The position numbers were made by a program, and so were the translations under genes. Positions 13,053 to 24,543 of a stretch of DNA of 64,000 bases are shown here, piece by piece (position 1 is the first letter of the stretch; each line of letters begins with the position of its first letter). The notes beneath the pieces are model-generated. The model did no database searches and was not told the DNA's origin. It saw only the letters and a program-made list of their open reading frames with translations. The stretch is from positions 78,763,442-78,827,441 of the forward strand of contig NC_133122.1 of the NCBI RefSeq assembly GCF_033568475.1. The letters are read 5' to 3'. The DNA is from Henckelia pumila. Its lineage: Eukaryota; Streptophyta; Magnoliopsida; Lamiales; Gesneriaceae.

Positions 13053-14125
13053 GATGTGTCCCTGCAAGCGAGGTAATCCCTATTCTCACATTTTTTTCAC
13101 TCATATGCTTGTGGTGGTAACTTTGGAGTGAAAAGAACAGCGAGGAAGGTGTTAGACTGTGGATTTTTCTGGCCATCCATATTTCGAGACGCTTACGTTT
13201 TCTGTAAGTCGTGTGCTCAATGCCAAAAGACAGGTAATATATCCCAGCGATAGGAGATTCCTCAACAACCAATTTTAGTTTGTGAAATTTTTTATGTTTG
13301 GGGCATTGAATTCATGGTACCTTCTCCCAGTTCCTTTGGATATATATATATATATTACTTGCTATGGATTATGTCTCAAAATGGGTGAAATCTAAAGCCA
13401 CCTGTAATGACAATTCTAAAGTGGTTGCAAAGTTTATCAACCATAATATTTTCTCTAGGTTTGGGATTCCAAAAGACATCATTAGTGATAGAGGAACGCA
13501 TTTTTACAACCAAACTATGGCGAGTTTGCTGAAGAAATATCATGTGACGCACAATATCTCCACTGCATATCATCCACAATCCAATGGCCAAGCTGAAGTT
13601 TCGAATCGAGAGATCAAATCTATTCTAGAGAAAACAGTGAATCCTACAAGGAAGGACTAGAGCTTGCGATTGGATGACGCTTTGTGGGAATACAGAACCT
13701 CGTTCAAGATGCCGATTGGGATGTCCCCATATCATCTAATTTTTGGGAAATCATGCCATCTGCCCGTGGAATTAGAGCACCGAGCTTATTGGGCCATCAA
13801 TAACTTTAACATGCATATGGATGAAAGTGGCGAGCATCGAAATCTGCAGTTGCAGGAGCTAGAAGAGATACGCAATGATGCATATGCCAGCTCCAAAATC
13901 TACAAGGAAAAGACAAAGACCTTCCTTTACAAGATGATTTCTAGAAGGGAGTTCGAAGTCGGTCAAAAAGTCCTGCTCTATCACTCACGTCTTCGATTAT
14001 TCCCAGGTAAGTTGTGTTCTAGATGGATTGGCCCTTTTGTTATTACTAATGTTTTTCCTCACGGTGCAATTGAGATTAAAATCTTGGAGACCTTGAAGAT
14101 ATCAAGGTTAATGGACAGTGATTGA
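13053..14125 (+). pseudogene. Athila/Tat-type gypsy integrase (continuation of the element at 1-1440)
   Basis: Reading continues from RCVPASEV (13053) through the zinc-binding part (CKSCAQCQKTGN near 13210) into the catalytic core: [33 protein letters not shown]. The core is followed by [33 protein letters not shown] and a C-terminal barrel. The first catalytic position reads VWGIEFM (Glu codon at 13308-13310), where the family has Asp. A TAG at 13658 stands for the Trp expected before [12 protein letters not shown], and frames shift near 13085 and about 14105. About 130 codons normally found between RNase H and this point are missing, lost with the copia left end. The element's 3' region follows, interrupted once more by the - copia. 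Confidence 0.88.
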
Positions 14126-15106
14126 AAAATTATCATGAAGGGGTCCAATCTAATGACGGAAAGGACGAGCATGATCTAACACTCGATACTCCGCAAAAGA
14201 TTGCATAAATCGCAGCATACAGTCGAGCTATACTGCCATTTAGCACTGACTGAGAGGCAACCCAGTGTCCTTAGCCTGCTTTCTCTTATTTTATTTTCCA
14301 GTTTTTTTGTTCAGTGAATGTTTTATTTCGGATTCTCCAAAATTTCAAAAAAAAAATTTTACTTCTCCGCTCGATCGGTCAAACTTTACCGATCGAGCGG
14401 AAAGTTCTCTGCCTTTTAAAAAATTTTTGGTTTTGTGTCTCGCTCGATCGGTCAAACTCTACAGATCGAGGGAGAATTCTCTGGAAAAGTTTTTTTGTGA
14501 AGTTTCTTTTAGCTCGCTCGATCGGTCAACTTTTACCAATCGAGCGAGAATTGCTCTGCCTCAATTTTTTTTAAATTTGTTTTGGCTTGATTGATCGGCT
14601 AACTTTTATAGATCGAGCGAGACCTCTGTATCGCGATTAAAATCGCGATACCCCCCTTTTTCTCTCATTCTCTCCTTCTCTCTTTTTGCTGAAATCCCTA
14701 ACCCCCAAAAAACTTTCTCCCTAATTTTTCTCATCCTATTATCTTCTTCACTTGCAGAGTTTGTCACTCCGTTCTGATCATCCTATCCAGTCTATTAGGC
14801 ATCTCAATTCTACCTTCTCGGCTGGACACCACTTGCATCTCGATATCGTAGAAACTGCCCATCTCCACCCCTGTTCCGTCGTATCTCTGAGCTAGCCAGC
14901 CGTCCCCTATTCCGTTCCAGCCACCATCCACATCACAGCTGCTGTGCACCTACCTGCAGAGATCCACCGATTTCACCTTGTTCCAAAAGTTCAATTCTTC
15001 GGCCGTTTTCTCTACTACACAGCCGCCTCTGTTCTTGCCGACTCTCGTGTTCTCCAATCACTTCAAGTTTGCCTGGTATTTGCTACGTCTCTCTTTCCGA
15101 TTTATC
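14126..15106 (+). repeat. Gypsy 3' non-coding region with a series of ACCGATCGAGCG hairpins
   Basis: A degenerate copy of the CTTGGGAGGCAACCCAAG hairpin seen at the pol end of other Athila-type elements here lies at 14250-14265. Four inverted repeats follow. 14367-14400 has 13-bp perfect arms CCGCTCGATCGGT / ACCGATCGAGCGG around an 8-nt loop. 14441-14473 and 14586-14621 are decayed. 14513-14548 has CTCGCTCGATCGGT / ACCAATCGAGCGAG. A fifth dyad, TATCGCGATT-AA-AATCGCGATA, lies at 14629-14650. T/C-rich sequence and a possible leader for the ORF at 15107 fill the rest. No convincing gene was seen. Confidence 0.8.
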
Positions 15107-16235
15107 ATGGGGTCTAAAAGATTTCGACTCACCGGCGAGTCTTATAACCCATGCTCCACGGCCGCTGCTTCTTCACAGGCCCTCGCCAACATATTTGTCA
15201 ACCAAGCGGCCCGTGATCGATACGATCACGCCAAGGTAAACCGCTCTCCTCTTCCCGAACGCGGATTTGACCTTGATTACTCTAATATCGAGATTTATCA
15301 TGTGATTGCTCAATGTGGTTAGGAAGTATTTTGTACACAACCTCAAGCCGCTATCGTCCCTATTGTGCGTGAATTTTACGCAAATGCTGTGGAGAGGACC
15401 GATGGGAAAGCAATTTGTTCGCGGCAAATTGATATCTTTTGAGCCGAATGAATTGAACTCTCTACTGGAGACTTCGGATGTTGATGATACCCTGTATAAA
15501 AGCCTCAAACTCGACCCGGATTTGGATGAGATAATTGGCCAACTGGCCTATGTTGGAGCTTCGTGGCTTGATCCTGTTTCTTCCATGATTTTTAAGGAGC
15601 GCTACTTGCAATTGATTCCGGCCACCTGATATATTTTTCTGACTAAACGCCTTATGCCGATTCTGCACACAAGCAATGTTAATCTTGAGCGTTCCTTACT
15701 GCTCTACGCTCTTGATTTGGGTTGGCAGATAAATGTGGGATGCGTGATACACAGCGAGATCCAACGGTCGATTTTCTCCACCGCATTGGGTCTTTACTTT
15801 CCGGTGATCATCACAGCCCTGTGTATCCGCGCTGGTGTTCCCACTCGTTCCGATGAAGAATGGTTGCAGCCCATGCGCCCCATGGACAAAGCTGCAATTG
15901 ATGCCAAGAAAGCCTATCGGGTCAAGAACTTTATGGAGGACGGGCGATTCGTTATTCGTCAGGTACCCCCAAGGTCACCTCCGCACTGTCGTCGTTCCCA
16001 AGCTAATTCTATCCGCGAGCTCACGGCCTTTGCCCATCATCAGAACGAGTTCAATTCTGTGGCTGCACATAACTCTCAAGCTCTGGACTCTCTCATTCGG
16101 GGTATATCTCTCTATCTAGGCATTGATCCAGCCTCTGTTCCGGCTGCTTTACCATACCCGTCGCCTTTCCAGTTTCAGTATGCCAGTCCTGTCCTTCCCC
16201 TCGAGCATGAAGAGGAGGACAACGCCAACCAGTAA
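15107..16235 (+). pseudogene. Extra ORF downstream of integrase; resembles the 'putative plant transposon protein' / Athila ORF family
   Basis: The frame opens at an ATG (MGSKRFRLTGESYN) and runs about 375 codons. It reads RGFDLDYSN, a WEVF-type segment, REFYANA, KLISFEPNELNSLL, QLAYVGASW, KRLMPILHTSNV, LLLYALDLGWQINVG and IIHSEIQ-like sequence, ending EEEDNANQ. This matches my memory of the plant transposon-protein domain found in Athila/Tat-type elements (PF20167-like), in the position where some elements carry an env-like gene. I see no signal peptide or transmembrane segment, so envelope function is not supported. It is broken by a TAG at 15320 (Trp expected), a shift near 15410 and a TGA at 15627 (Trp expected). 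Family assignment is from recognition, not a search. Confidence 0.65.
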
Positions 16236-16984
16236 ACCCGGGGAGTTTTGTTTTGCATTTTGCATTTCATTGTCATTTTGTTATTTGTTTGTGGTTGTGT
16301 TTTGACGCATTGAGGGCAATACTTCATTTAAGTGTATGGGGGGGGGGGGGGGTGCATTCATGACATTGCATTTGTTTTTGTTGAGTAGTTGCATTTAGTT
16401 TGTGCAATGTTGTTTCGTTGTTTTGTGTTTGTTTGAATGCATAAGTTGAGGATGGAGATTGTTAGCCTATGAAGATGAAGTTGAAAAAAATTGAATTTTT
16501 GTGAAAATTTTTACTCTTGTTTGGATATGAAAAACCGTAGGTTGATTGATGAATATTTCAAGCACACATGTTTAACCAATGAATTGTAGTGATGTATTAG
16601 ATATTGTGGATGTCTGTTGGATCATTGCACGTCAATAATGTGTTTGTAGAACTTGATAGTTTCTTGAATCTCGATGATCTTTTTGATATGACATATATAA
16701 TCTTGGGCGCACCTTTAAAATATTTTATGAAATATTTATGAAATTCCAATTAACTCCATCCGGGTTAAGAAAGAGGTTGAAATCCTAATCATCTTGTCTT
16801 GACTAAGTATGCGGATAGAATGTGGTTAAAATTTTGACAAATTTTAAAATAACAATTTCATCCGGCTTGGAATGTGAATGAAATTTTATTCACTATTCCA
16901 TAGCTAAGTTTGCGGATCTAATGGGATTGTAGTTCCATCCGGGCTATAAACGAGGGGATTGAAATTCGAATCCTATCTAGTTAT
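16236..16984 (+). other. 3' untranslated part of the gypsy element, left of the second copia insertion
   Basis: No gene. It contains a run of 15 G at 16338-16352, possibly one of the polypurine tracts typical of this class, and AT-rich sequence with a thrice-repeated phrase (CATCCGGNNTNNNAANNNGAGG...) around 16758-16955. The sequence continues without a gap at 26392 once the copia is removed. Confidence 0.65.
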
Positions 16985-18832
16985 TGTTGGAACACGGTCG
17001 TTCTCTGGATTGATAAAAAAAGTAATACCCGGTGCAGCGGAAGTTTTAAAATTTTTATATGGAACGATTTCATATGGGCATCAAATTCCTACGATTAAAA
17101 TAGATAACATAAAATTTAAACAATGTAAATTATACCTCAAAATCTCGAAGCGAGATTATGAACACCAACAGATTAAACTGCTCTTGTTGTATATCCCAGA
17201 AACTGATGAACGAACGTTTCTTCAATCAGGTCCACGAACAAAAATTTAATCCCTCTGACAGACTGCACTAGAAAGTCTATCAGAAGTTTCTACGATGAGA
17301 TAGAACAGATATGATCTGTTAAATCAGTCTGCAAATTCAAAAATTCACAGACTGAATTTTCAAACACTGTGAGAGAGGGGGAGGGGTCGGCCGAATTCCT
17401 TGAGAGAATGCTCTCTAGGGTTTCGAAATTTTGACCTGTGTTGTGTGTAATTTCTGTACTGCAATAACTTATTTATAATATGTGGGCTGCTAACAGCTTA
17501 GGGCCCATTAGTCATAAGTTCAAGCCTGACAAGCAAAGCCCGCATGTTCAGAAATTAATATAAAATTCATCGTGACTCAGATTGATAAACCAATTTCACC
17601 AATGTGTACATAAACTATTTCTGCATCTTTTAAAGTCAAGATAAATTTTCTGAATCCAAATTCAGTGATTTCTAAAAATGTCCATCACTATGTCATTTTA
17701 GGAAATCTTACTCCCTCTATTCTTAAATAAGAAGTCCCACTTCTTTATTCACTAAATTTAACTCTTTAAATTTAATTATCTCAACGGGGATTAGAAATCC
17801 ATTACTTGTGTGACCCTCAATGGTTCAGGGATACAGCTAGCCGTTGGCTCACAACTCCTTGTGACTCGTAACAACAATTTCCGACTTATCCAACGAATCA
17901 TGGTAAGAGCGCCTAGCAACATCGCCCCATGATTTCCTAGGTATCACTGATAGTGCCTGCAAGAACCAATAGATTTTGGTTAGCGTACAGTACGGTCCCT
18001 TCAACCATATATCCCGATCGAATCAACAACCATTGGTAAATCGAGAGTTGTTCGAGATTCAATAACTATGCAATGCATCTTGAAGATCAAATAGTGACAT
18101 CGCATGTGCTACTAAGAAACCATTTCTTAAAGAACATCATGTACTCTGGCCAGAGATTTGTCACACTAATATCTCCTCAGATTGCATAGGATATCCACAC
18201 TCGCAAGTGTGCGGTGAATCCTTGACAACAAAGCATCGACTCCTATATGTGTCAAAACTGTACCCAATCCCGACACCTGATGACCCTAATAGAGTCGGTA
18301 AACGAGTCAAAGCACAGTACTAGCATATAGAGTCTCAATGATGTTTCAAGTAATAAGGACTAATGGTGTACAACAAAAAACGCGGACTATATCCACTCGA
18401 TAAGTGATAACCACTTGGAAAGTCCGAATAGGGTAGTTCGATCATTCATCATATGAATATCCATTTGCATGCTTCGAACATCTCTATGTTCCATACCAAT
18501 GAAACATGGTACTCGGCATCGCAAATGCTAGTCTCAATCTCGAGCGATCCTTATCCTTATTTGTGGACGGCTCAATTGACTAGGAACTGTTTAGAATATA
18601 CAATGAACATAAGATGTGTTTCATGATAGTGATCTCTCTATATTCACTATCTCATCTTACTTTAGTATATTCAAGGTCTTTATCAAAATAGCAATAGTAT
18701 ATCATTATATAATAATAAGATAAAGTGAACGCCATTTAAAGAACGTATATTATATTAAACAAAGATTGTTTACAAAAAGAGACTCTCAAAGCCCTTAGCC
18801 ACAAGTTGGCTAACGGGGCATCAACTCTTTCA
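16985..18832 (-). repeat. 3' LTR of the minus-strand copia, 1848 bp
   Basis: On the + strand it opens TGTTGGAACACGG and closes CATCAACTCTTTCA. It pairs with 24544-26391 over its full length. Confidence 0.95.
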
Positions 18833-18846
18833 ATCTTCCACTTGCC

Positions 18847-21800
18847 CTAAAGCCAACTAGTCATACTACGTAGTTCCATTGCTTCGCGATGTTTGTCAAA
18901 TAATGGTCCTGGAAAGGGCTTAGTAAGTGGATCAGCGATATTGTCTGCAGAGGCCTCTCTCTCGACAGTGATGTCTCCTCTTTCCACGATCTCCCGGATG
19001 ATGTGGTATTTCCTCAGTACGCGTTTGGATCTTTGATGAGACCTTGGTTCCTTTGCCAGAGCAATGGTACCCGTGTTGTCATAGTACACCGGGACTGGAC
19101 CAACAACTTCAGGAATAACGCCCAACTCTTGGACGAAATTCCTCATCCAAACGGCCTCTTTAGCAGCAGCTGATGCCGCAATGTATTCTGCCTCAGTGGT
19201 GGAATCCGCTGTGGTGTCCTACTTGGAACTCTTCCAAGAGACAGCACCGCCATTGAGCATGAACACAAATCCAGAGGTTGACTTCGAGTCATCCACGTCA
19301 CTTTGGAAGCTAGAGTCGGTATAGCCTTTCAATTTCAGTTCTCTTCCTCCATAAACCATGAATACATTCTTAGTTCTTCTCAAGTACTTAAGAATATCCT
19401 TCACGGCTTTCCAATGCATTTGACCGGGATTGGCTTGATATCTGCTCGTGACACTCAGAGCAAATGCCACATCCGGTCTGGTAGATATCATCTCATACAT
19501 GATACTCCCTATGACTGACGCATATGGTATGTGTGTCATTTTCTCTATCTCTTCGTCAGTCTTGGGACACATAGACTTGGATAGAGAGACTCCATGACAC
19601 ATAGGTAGATGTCTTCTCTTGGACTCATCCATTGAAAACCTTTTCAATATAGTGTCGATGTAGGTAGCTTGAGTAAGTCCTATAATTCTCTTAGATATGT
19701 ATCCCTAGAATATAGGATGCCTCACCCAAATCCTTCATCGAGAATCTACCTGACAACCATATCTTTGTTGACTGCAACATCCCTACATCATTCCCAATGA
19801 GTAGGATGTCATCAACATAAAGTACTAAGAATGTTACCGCATCCTTAACTACTTTCTTGTACACGCATGGTTCCTCCGGGTTCTTGATGAAACCAAAATC
19901 CTTTATTGTTTCATCAAATTTCTGGTTCCAACTTCTTGATGCCTGTTTGAGACCATAGATCGATCTCTGAAGCTTACATACCTTATGCTCGCTTCCCATG
20001 GATGTGAATCCCTCGGGCTGCATCATATAGATCTCTTCCTTAATGTTCCATTAAGGAATGCAGTCTTCACATCCATTTGTCATATCTCATAGTCATACCA
20101 TGCAGCAATGGCAATAAGGATTCTTATGGACTTGAACATTGCGACTGGTGAAAAAGTTTCATCATAGTCAACACCTTGTCTTTGAGTGTAACCTTTTGCA
20201 ACCAATCGTGCCTTGTAGGTCAGTACCTTACCATCAGGCCCAAGTTTTCTCTTGTAGATCCATTTACACCCTATTGGAACAATTTCATCGGGAGGATCTA
20301 CTAAAGACCAAACTTGGTTTGTATGCATCGAATCTATTTCCGACTGCATAGCTTCAAGCCATAAATTTGAATCCGCATCAGAAATTGCTTCCTTGAAGTT
20401 TCTTGGATCACATCCAATGTCGGGTTCACTTTGATCCCCTTCAAGAAGAATACCATATCTAATAGGAGGCCTAGAAGTCCTCTCGGATCTTCTAATAATA
20501 GGCGTGTCTTGTGTTGATTCTTGAGGTATAGGATCGTTATTTTGTATCTCGGGTTCTTTTCGAATTTCTTCGAGTTCCATCATCTTGCCTTTCTTATCCA
20601 ATAAGAACTCCTTCTCCAAGAAGGTGGCATTCCTTGAAACAAACCCTTTTTTTTCAGTTGGATGATAGAAATAATATCCGATTGAATTCTTCGGATACCT
20701 TACAAATAACATAAGGTGGATTGACTATCCAACTTATCTCCCACTATTTTCTTTACGTAAGCAGGACATCCCCAAATCCTCAAGTACGAATACTTAGGAG
20801 CTTTGCCATTCCATAACTCGTATGGTGTTTTGTTTACTGCTTTAGTGTGGACATTTTTTAACAACAATACCGCCGTTTCAAGAGCATAGCCCCAAAACAA
20901 AGGTGGGAGCTCAGTGAAGCTCATCATAGATCGAACCATGTCCAACAAGGTTCGATTGCGACGCTCCAAAACACCATTCAGCTGAGGTGTCATAGGAGGA
21001 GTCCACTGAGAGAGAATCTCATTCTCTTTTAGATAATCCAAGAACTCGGTACTTAAGTATTCTCCACCTCGATCTGATCGAAGTGCTTTAATACTCTTAC
21101 CTAGTTTGTTTTCTACTTCAGCCTTGAATTCTTTGAACTTTTCAAATGATTCAGTCTTATATTTCATCAAATATAAGTACCCATACCTAGAATAATCATC
21201 AGTAAAGGTAATGAAGTAGGTGTGACCAAATTTTGTACCAATACTAAATGGTCCGCAAACATCTGTATGGATCAAATCCAATAGATTTTGACTACGCTCT
21301 GGCTTCCCTTTGAAAGAAGATTTAGTCATTTTTCTTTTGAGGTAGGACTCACAAGTAGGTAGAGAGTTAATATCAGACATATCAAACATGCCCTCTCCCA
21401 CTAGCTTGTTCATCCTCCTTGTAGAAATATGACCTAGCCTAGCATGCCAAAGGTTTGCCGGGTTTTGATTATCAATTTTCCTTTTATTACCGGTTTATCA
21501 ACATAATTAATTGGAACGTCTTTTAATTTTAATTTATATAGATCGTTTTCAAGTTGTCCACATCCAATTAAACATTCATTCTTGTAAATATTGCAAATCC
21601 CATTCACAAAATTGCAAGAAAAACCATCTCTATCAAGCATAGAAATAGAAATAATGTTTTTAACCAAATCTGGCATATATAAAACATCTCTAAAAAATAA
21701 CTTAAAATCATTCTGCAAAATTAAACAAATGTCTCCCACAGCTTTGGCTTCAACTCGAGAACCATTTCCGAGCCTCAGCTGGGTCTCACCCATCCTAAGC

Positions 21801-22740
21801 TTGCGACTTCTTGTCATCACCTGCAAATCATTGCAAATGTGAGATCCACATCCGGTATCCAATACCCAAGAAGTAGTATTAAGTGAAACATTTATTTCAA
21901 TATAAAACATACCCTTCGCAGTTCGCAACTGCTCGAGATATTCCTTGCAGTTACGCTTCCAATGACCGAGTTTCTTGCAGTGATGGCAAAAACATCCTTG
22001 GATTTTTCCACTTTTGAAGCCTTTGTCTTGTTTTTCTTCTCGGGTCCGGTTTTCTTGGATGGGGCAGAACGTTTCTTACCCTTTGTACTTGGCCCCTTCT
22101 TAGCAGAAGAAGAGGAGCCCACCAAGAGAACCGGTTTATCCTTCTTTAAAGTGGCTTCATAAGTTATAAGCATATTGACCATCTCTTCAAGGGAGGCCTC
22201 TATCTTGTTCATATTGAAATTCACCACAAAACCGTCAAACGATGAAGGAAGAGAGAGAAGTAATAAGTCCACATTGAGTTCATGCTCCAATACCAATTCA
22301 AGCGTTACCAACTTCTGAATGAGCCAAATCACGCGTACCCCATGATCACGGACCGAATTCCCTTCACGCATGCGACACGTCATTAACTCTTTTACAGTAG
22401 CGAACCTTTCAGCTCTCGATAGAGCCCCTAAAAGTTCCTTGAGTTGTGCGTGAATGTCAGCAGCATTCACGATATCCTCAAATCGCCTCTGGAGTTCATT
22501 AGACATCGAAGCTTGCATATGGCATTTGACCTTGATATCATGGTCCCATCATTTATCAAGTTTGGCCAACTCTTCCGGACTTATATCAGCTGGTGCTTCC
22601 TTCGGAGGAGATTTTTCTAACACGTAAAACATCTTCTCCGAGGTCAAGACAATCTTCAACTTACGGAACCATTTCGTATAGTTTGCGCCAGTCAGTTTGT
22701 TTTGTTCGAGAATAGAGAATAGTGGATTGCGCGAATTCAT
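18847..22740 (-). pseudogene. Ty1/copia gag-pol polyprotein of the minus-strand element (broken)
   Basis: Reads from MNSRNPLFSILEQNK (ATG at 22740) to MTSWL and TAG at 18847. Gag lies at about 22740-21960, and the zinc knuckle CHHCKKLGHWKRNC is seen in a shifted frame near 21980. The protease WVLDTGCGSH keeps its DTG. Integrase covers 21413-20700 (TFTDDYSRYGY, ALRSDRGGEY, GVLERRNRT), RT 20712-19691 (KWIYKRKLG, YVDDILLIGND), and RNase H 19647-18847. Breaks include TGA for Trp near 22549, a 2-base gain before the zinc knuckle, shifts near 21430, 20705, 20055 and 19690, and a stop near 19218. It is less decayed in its catalytic motifs than the + copy but still cannot be translated as one protein. 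Confidence 0.92.
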
Positions 22741-24526
22741 CTTAATGAAATACTGAAAAGAAACAGACAATATTTAGTGATTGTTTAATTAATTTACTAA
22801 GACATAAAATAAGGCGAAATTTATTTTATGAATCTCACTCCCACTATTTTAACGATTTCACTACCCTCTAGTAAAAACGAGAAACATTTTCTTTAGTGGG
22901 AACATGGAGTCCAATTGACAAACTATAGTCCCGAATAATATCAGCCAACCATAATTTTCAAAAGGTAGAGCCCAATTGCTTCCAAAGCAACCTCTATGTT
23001 TTTACCTTATGTCCAATAAGCGCCCAATAATATGACGCCATTTATTGTGATACGTCAAGATGACCCATCAATATTAAGTTGTGATGGACGGTCGCCATGT
23101 GGATCCCCAATAATATGAGCCAATTCCATGGGAGTTCCACCCAACTTACAACATGTGTCGATCCAATGTACAGCTTTCCAACGAACGGGCCCCCCCAATA
23201 ATATGAGCCGGACCGTATCCGCAGGTAGCATCTCATAAATTGATCGTTGATGGAAGGTAGGAACATTTAAACAATATTTAAATGCCCTTTTGTTTATCTT
23301 GATATCAATTTTAAATCATATTTAAAATGAGGGATTTTAATTTCGAAAATTTGTCTCATCATTTAAAATTTGTATGCTTTGCGGGATTCATACAATTTAG
23401 TCTAAACATGCATACAATAATAATATCATATATTATTTTAGGATGATCGATTCCATTACTAATCGACCCGTGGTTGCCAATCACGAGTTTAAGTCCAATC
23501 CTAGGTAATATGCAAGTATGCAATGCAATCCTATTACATTGAGCTTCCAATTTACATTTCTTCGGTTTTTATTGTCTGCTGGGCCCACCTTTGTCTTCAA
23601 ATCTTCATCTCCCACTAAGTCTAAAATTTACAATAAATTTCGATGACAAGCAGGGGATACATATTTAAGGGGTGGGAACGGGCCATAAACTAGGCCCACT
23701 TTTATTACATATGAAAATTCATATTGGGCCATAAACCAGGCCCATTAATAAATCCAACAACAATAATTAAGCCAAATGTAAACAACCTAACATACACCTA
23801 TAATATTGGTCATGGCAATCGATCATCCTTATCCAATAATATTTAATTCAAAAATTAATTTATTGGATATCATGCAATGACAATAAATATAAATAGATAA
23901 AATCATATTTCATACATAAAATCTTATTTTATATATAAAATCATATTTTATCTAGTTTATCCATAAAATCATAATTTACATATAAAATCCAATTTTATAA
24001 ATAAAATCATATTTTATTATCAATTGTACAAAAATTATTAATTTAAAGATTTAATTTATTGGATTAAATTTATAAATTTCCAAAATTCAAAATTTATCCA
24101 AAAATTAATTTTCTTAAAAATTTTGGGCTCAAACAATTTTGACTCATTTCCTCGTGGACCAACTGAAACAATTTTTAATCGGGCCAAAAACTGGGCCCGA
24201 TAACAATTAACAGGCCGAAATTCAAAATTTCAAAAAAAAAATAAAATTTTAATTTTTCTGGGCTGCCCGGGATGATCCCGGGCAGTCCCCGACATTCGGG
24301 CCGGGGGCCCAGCCCCTTCACTGGGCCGCTGGGCGCGGCCTAGCTGCACGCAGCGTGCTGCGCGCAGAAACTCTGCGCGCAGGGCAGCAGCCGCCCGCTG
24401 CCCTTTCAGGCAGAAGGCAGTCCCCCCGGAAAATTAAAAAAAAAAAAATTTTTTTTCGTTTTATTTTTCTGAAAAATCGAGGCTTGTACAATTGAACAAT
24501 ATTTTAATCGTAAAATCCGAGAACAA
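22741..24526 (-). other. Leader of the minus-strand copia with GC-rich hairpin block and repeated CCAATAATATG motifs
   Basis: The leader has the same layout as 5534-7206. On the + strand the ATATTATTGGG-type motif appears reversed as CCAATAATATGAGCC or a close form near 22935, 23027, 23107 and 23194. The GC-rich island at about 24255-24430 holds CTGCCCGGGA/TCCCGGGCAG (24263-24285) and CTGCGCGCAG/CTGCGCGCAG with 5 bases between (24358-24382). The first hairpin is shared with the + copy; the rest of the island differs. No gene is evident. An AT-rich stretch (23870-24250) separates the two blocks. Confidence 0.8.
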
Positions 24527-24542
24527 CCTGGCTCTGATACCA
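24527..24542 (-). other. Primer binding site of the minus-strand copia
   Basis: The reverse complement reads TGGTATCAGAGCCAGG, one base from the LTR edge at 24544. It matches the initiator-Met tRNA priming site used by most plant copia elements. Confidence 0.93.
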
Positions 24543-24543
24543 C

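Noticed and set aside
14367-14620. Evenly spaced palindromic repeats that look superficially like a CRISPR array
   Set aside because: There are only four copies, unequal in sequence and spacing, inside a plant retroelement 3' region with no cas genes. They are hairpins of the element.
15107-16235. Envelope gene of an endogenous retrovirus-like element
   Set aside because: The position fits, but no signal peptide, transmembrane helix or cleavage site is seen. The recognisable motifs match a plant transposon protein family instead.
16338-16352. Run of 15 G as a G-quadruplex regulatory element
   Set aside because: More likely a polypurine tract or slippage run in a dead element. A quadruplex role cannot be supported from one uninterrupted run.
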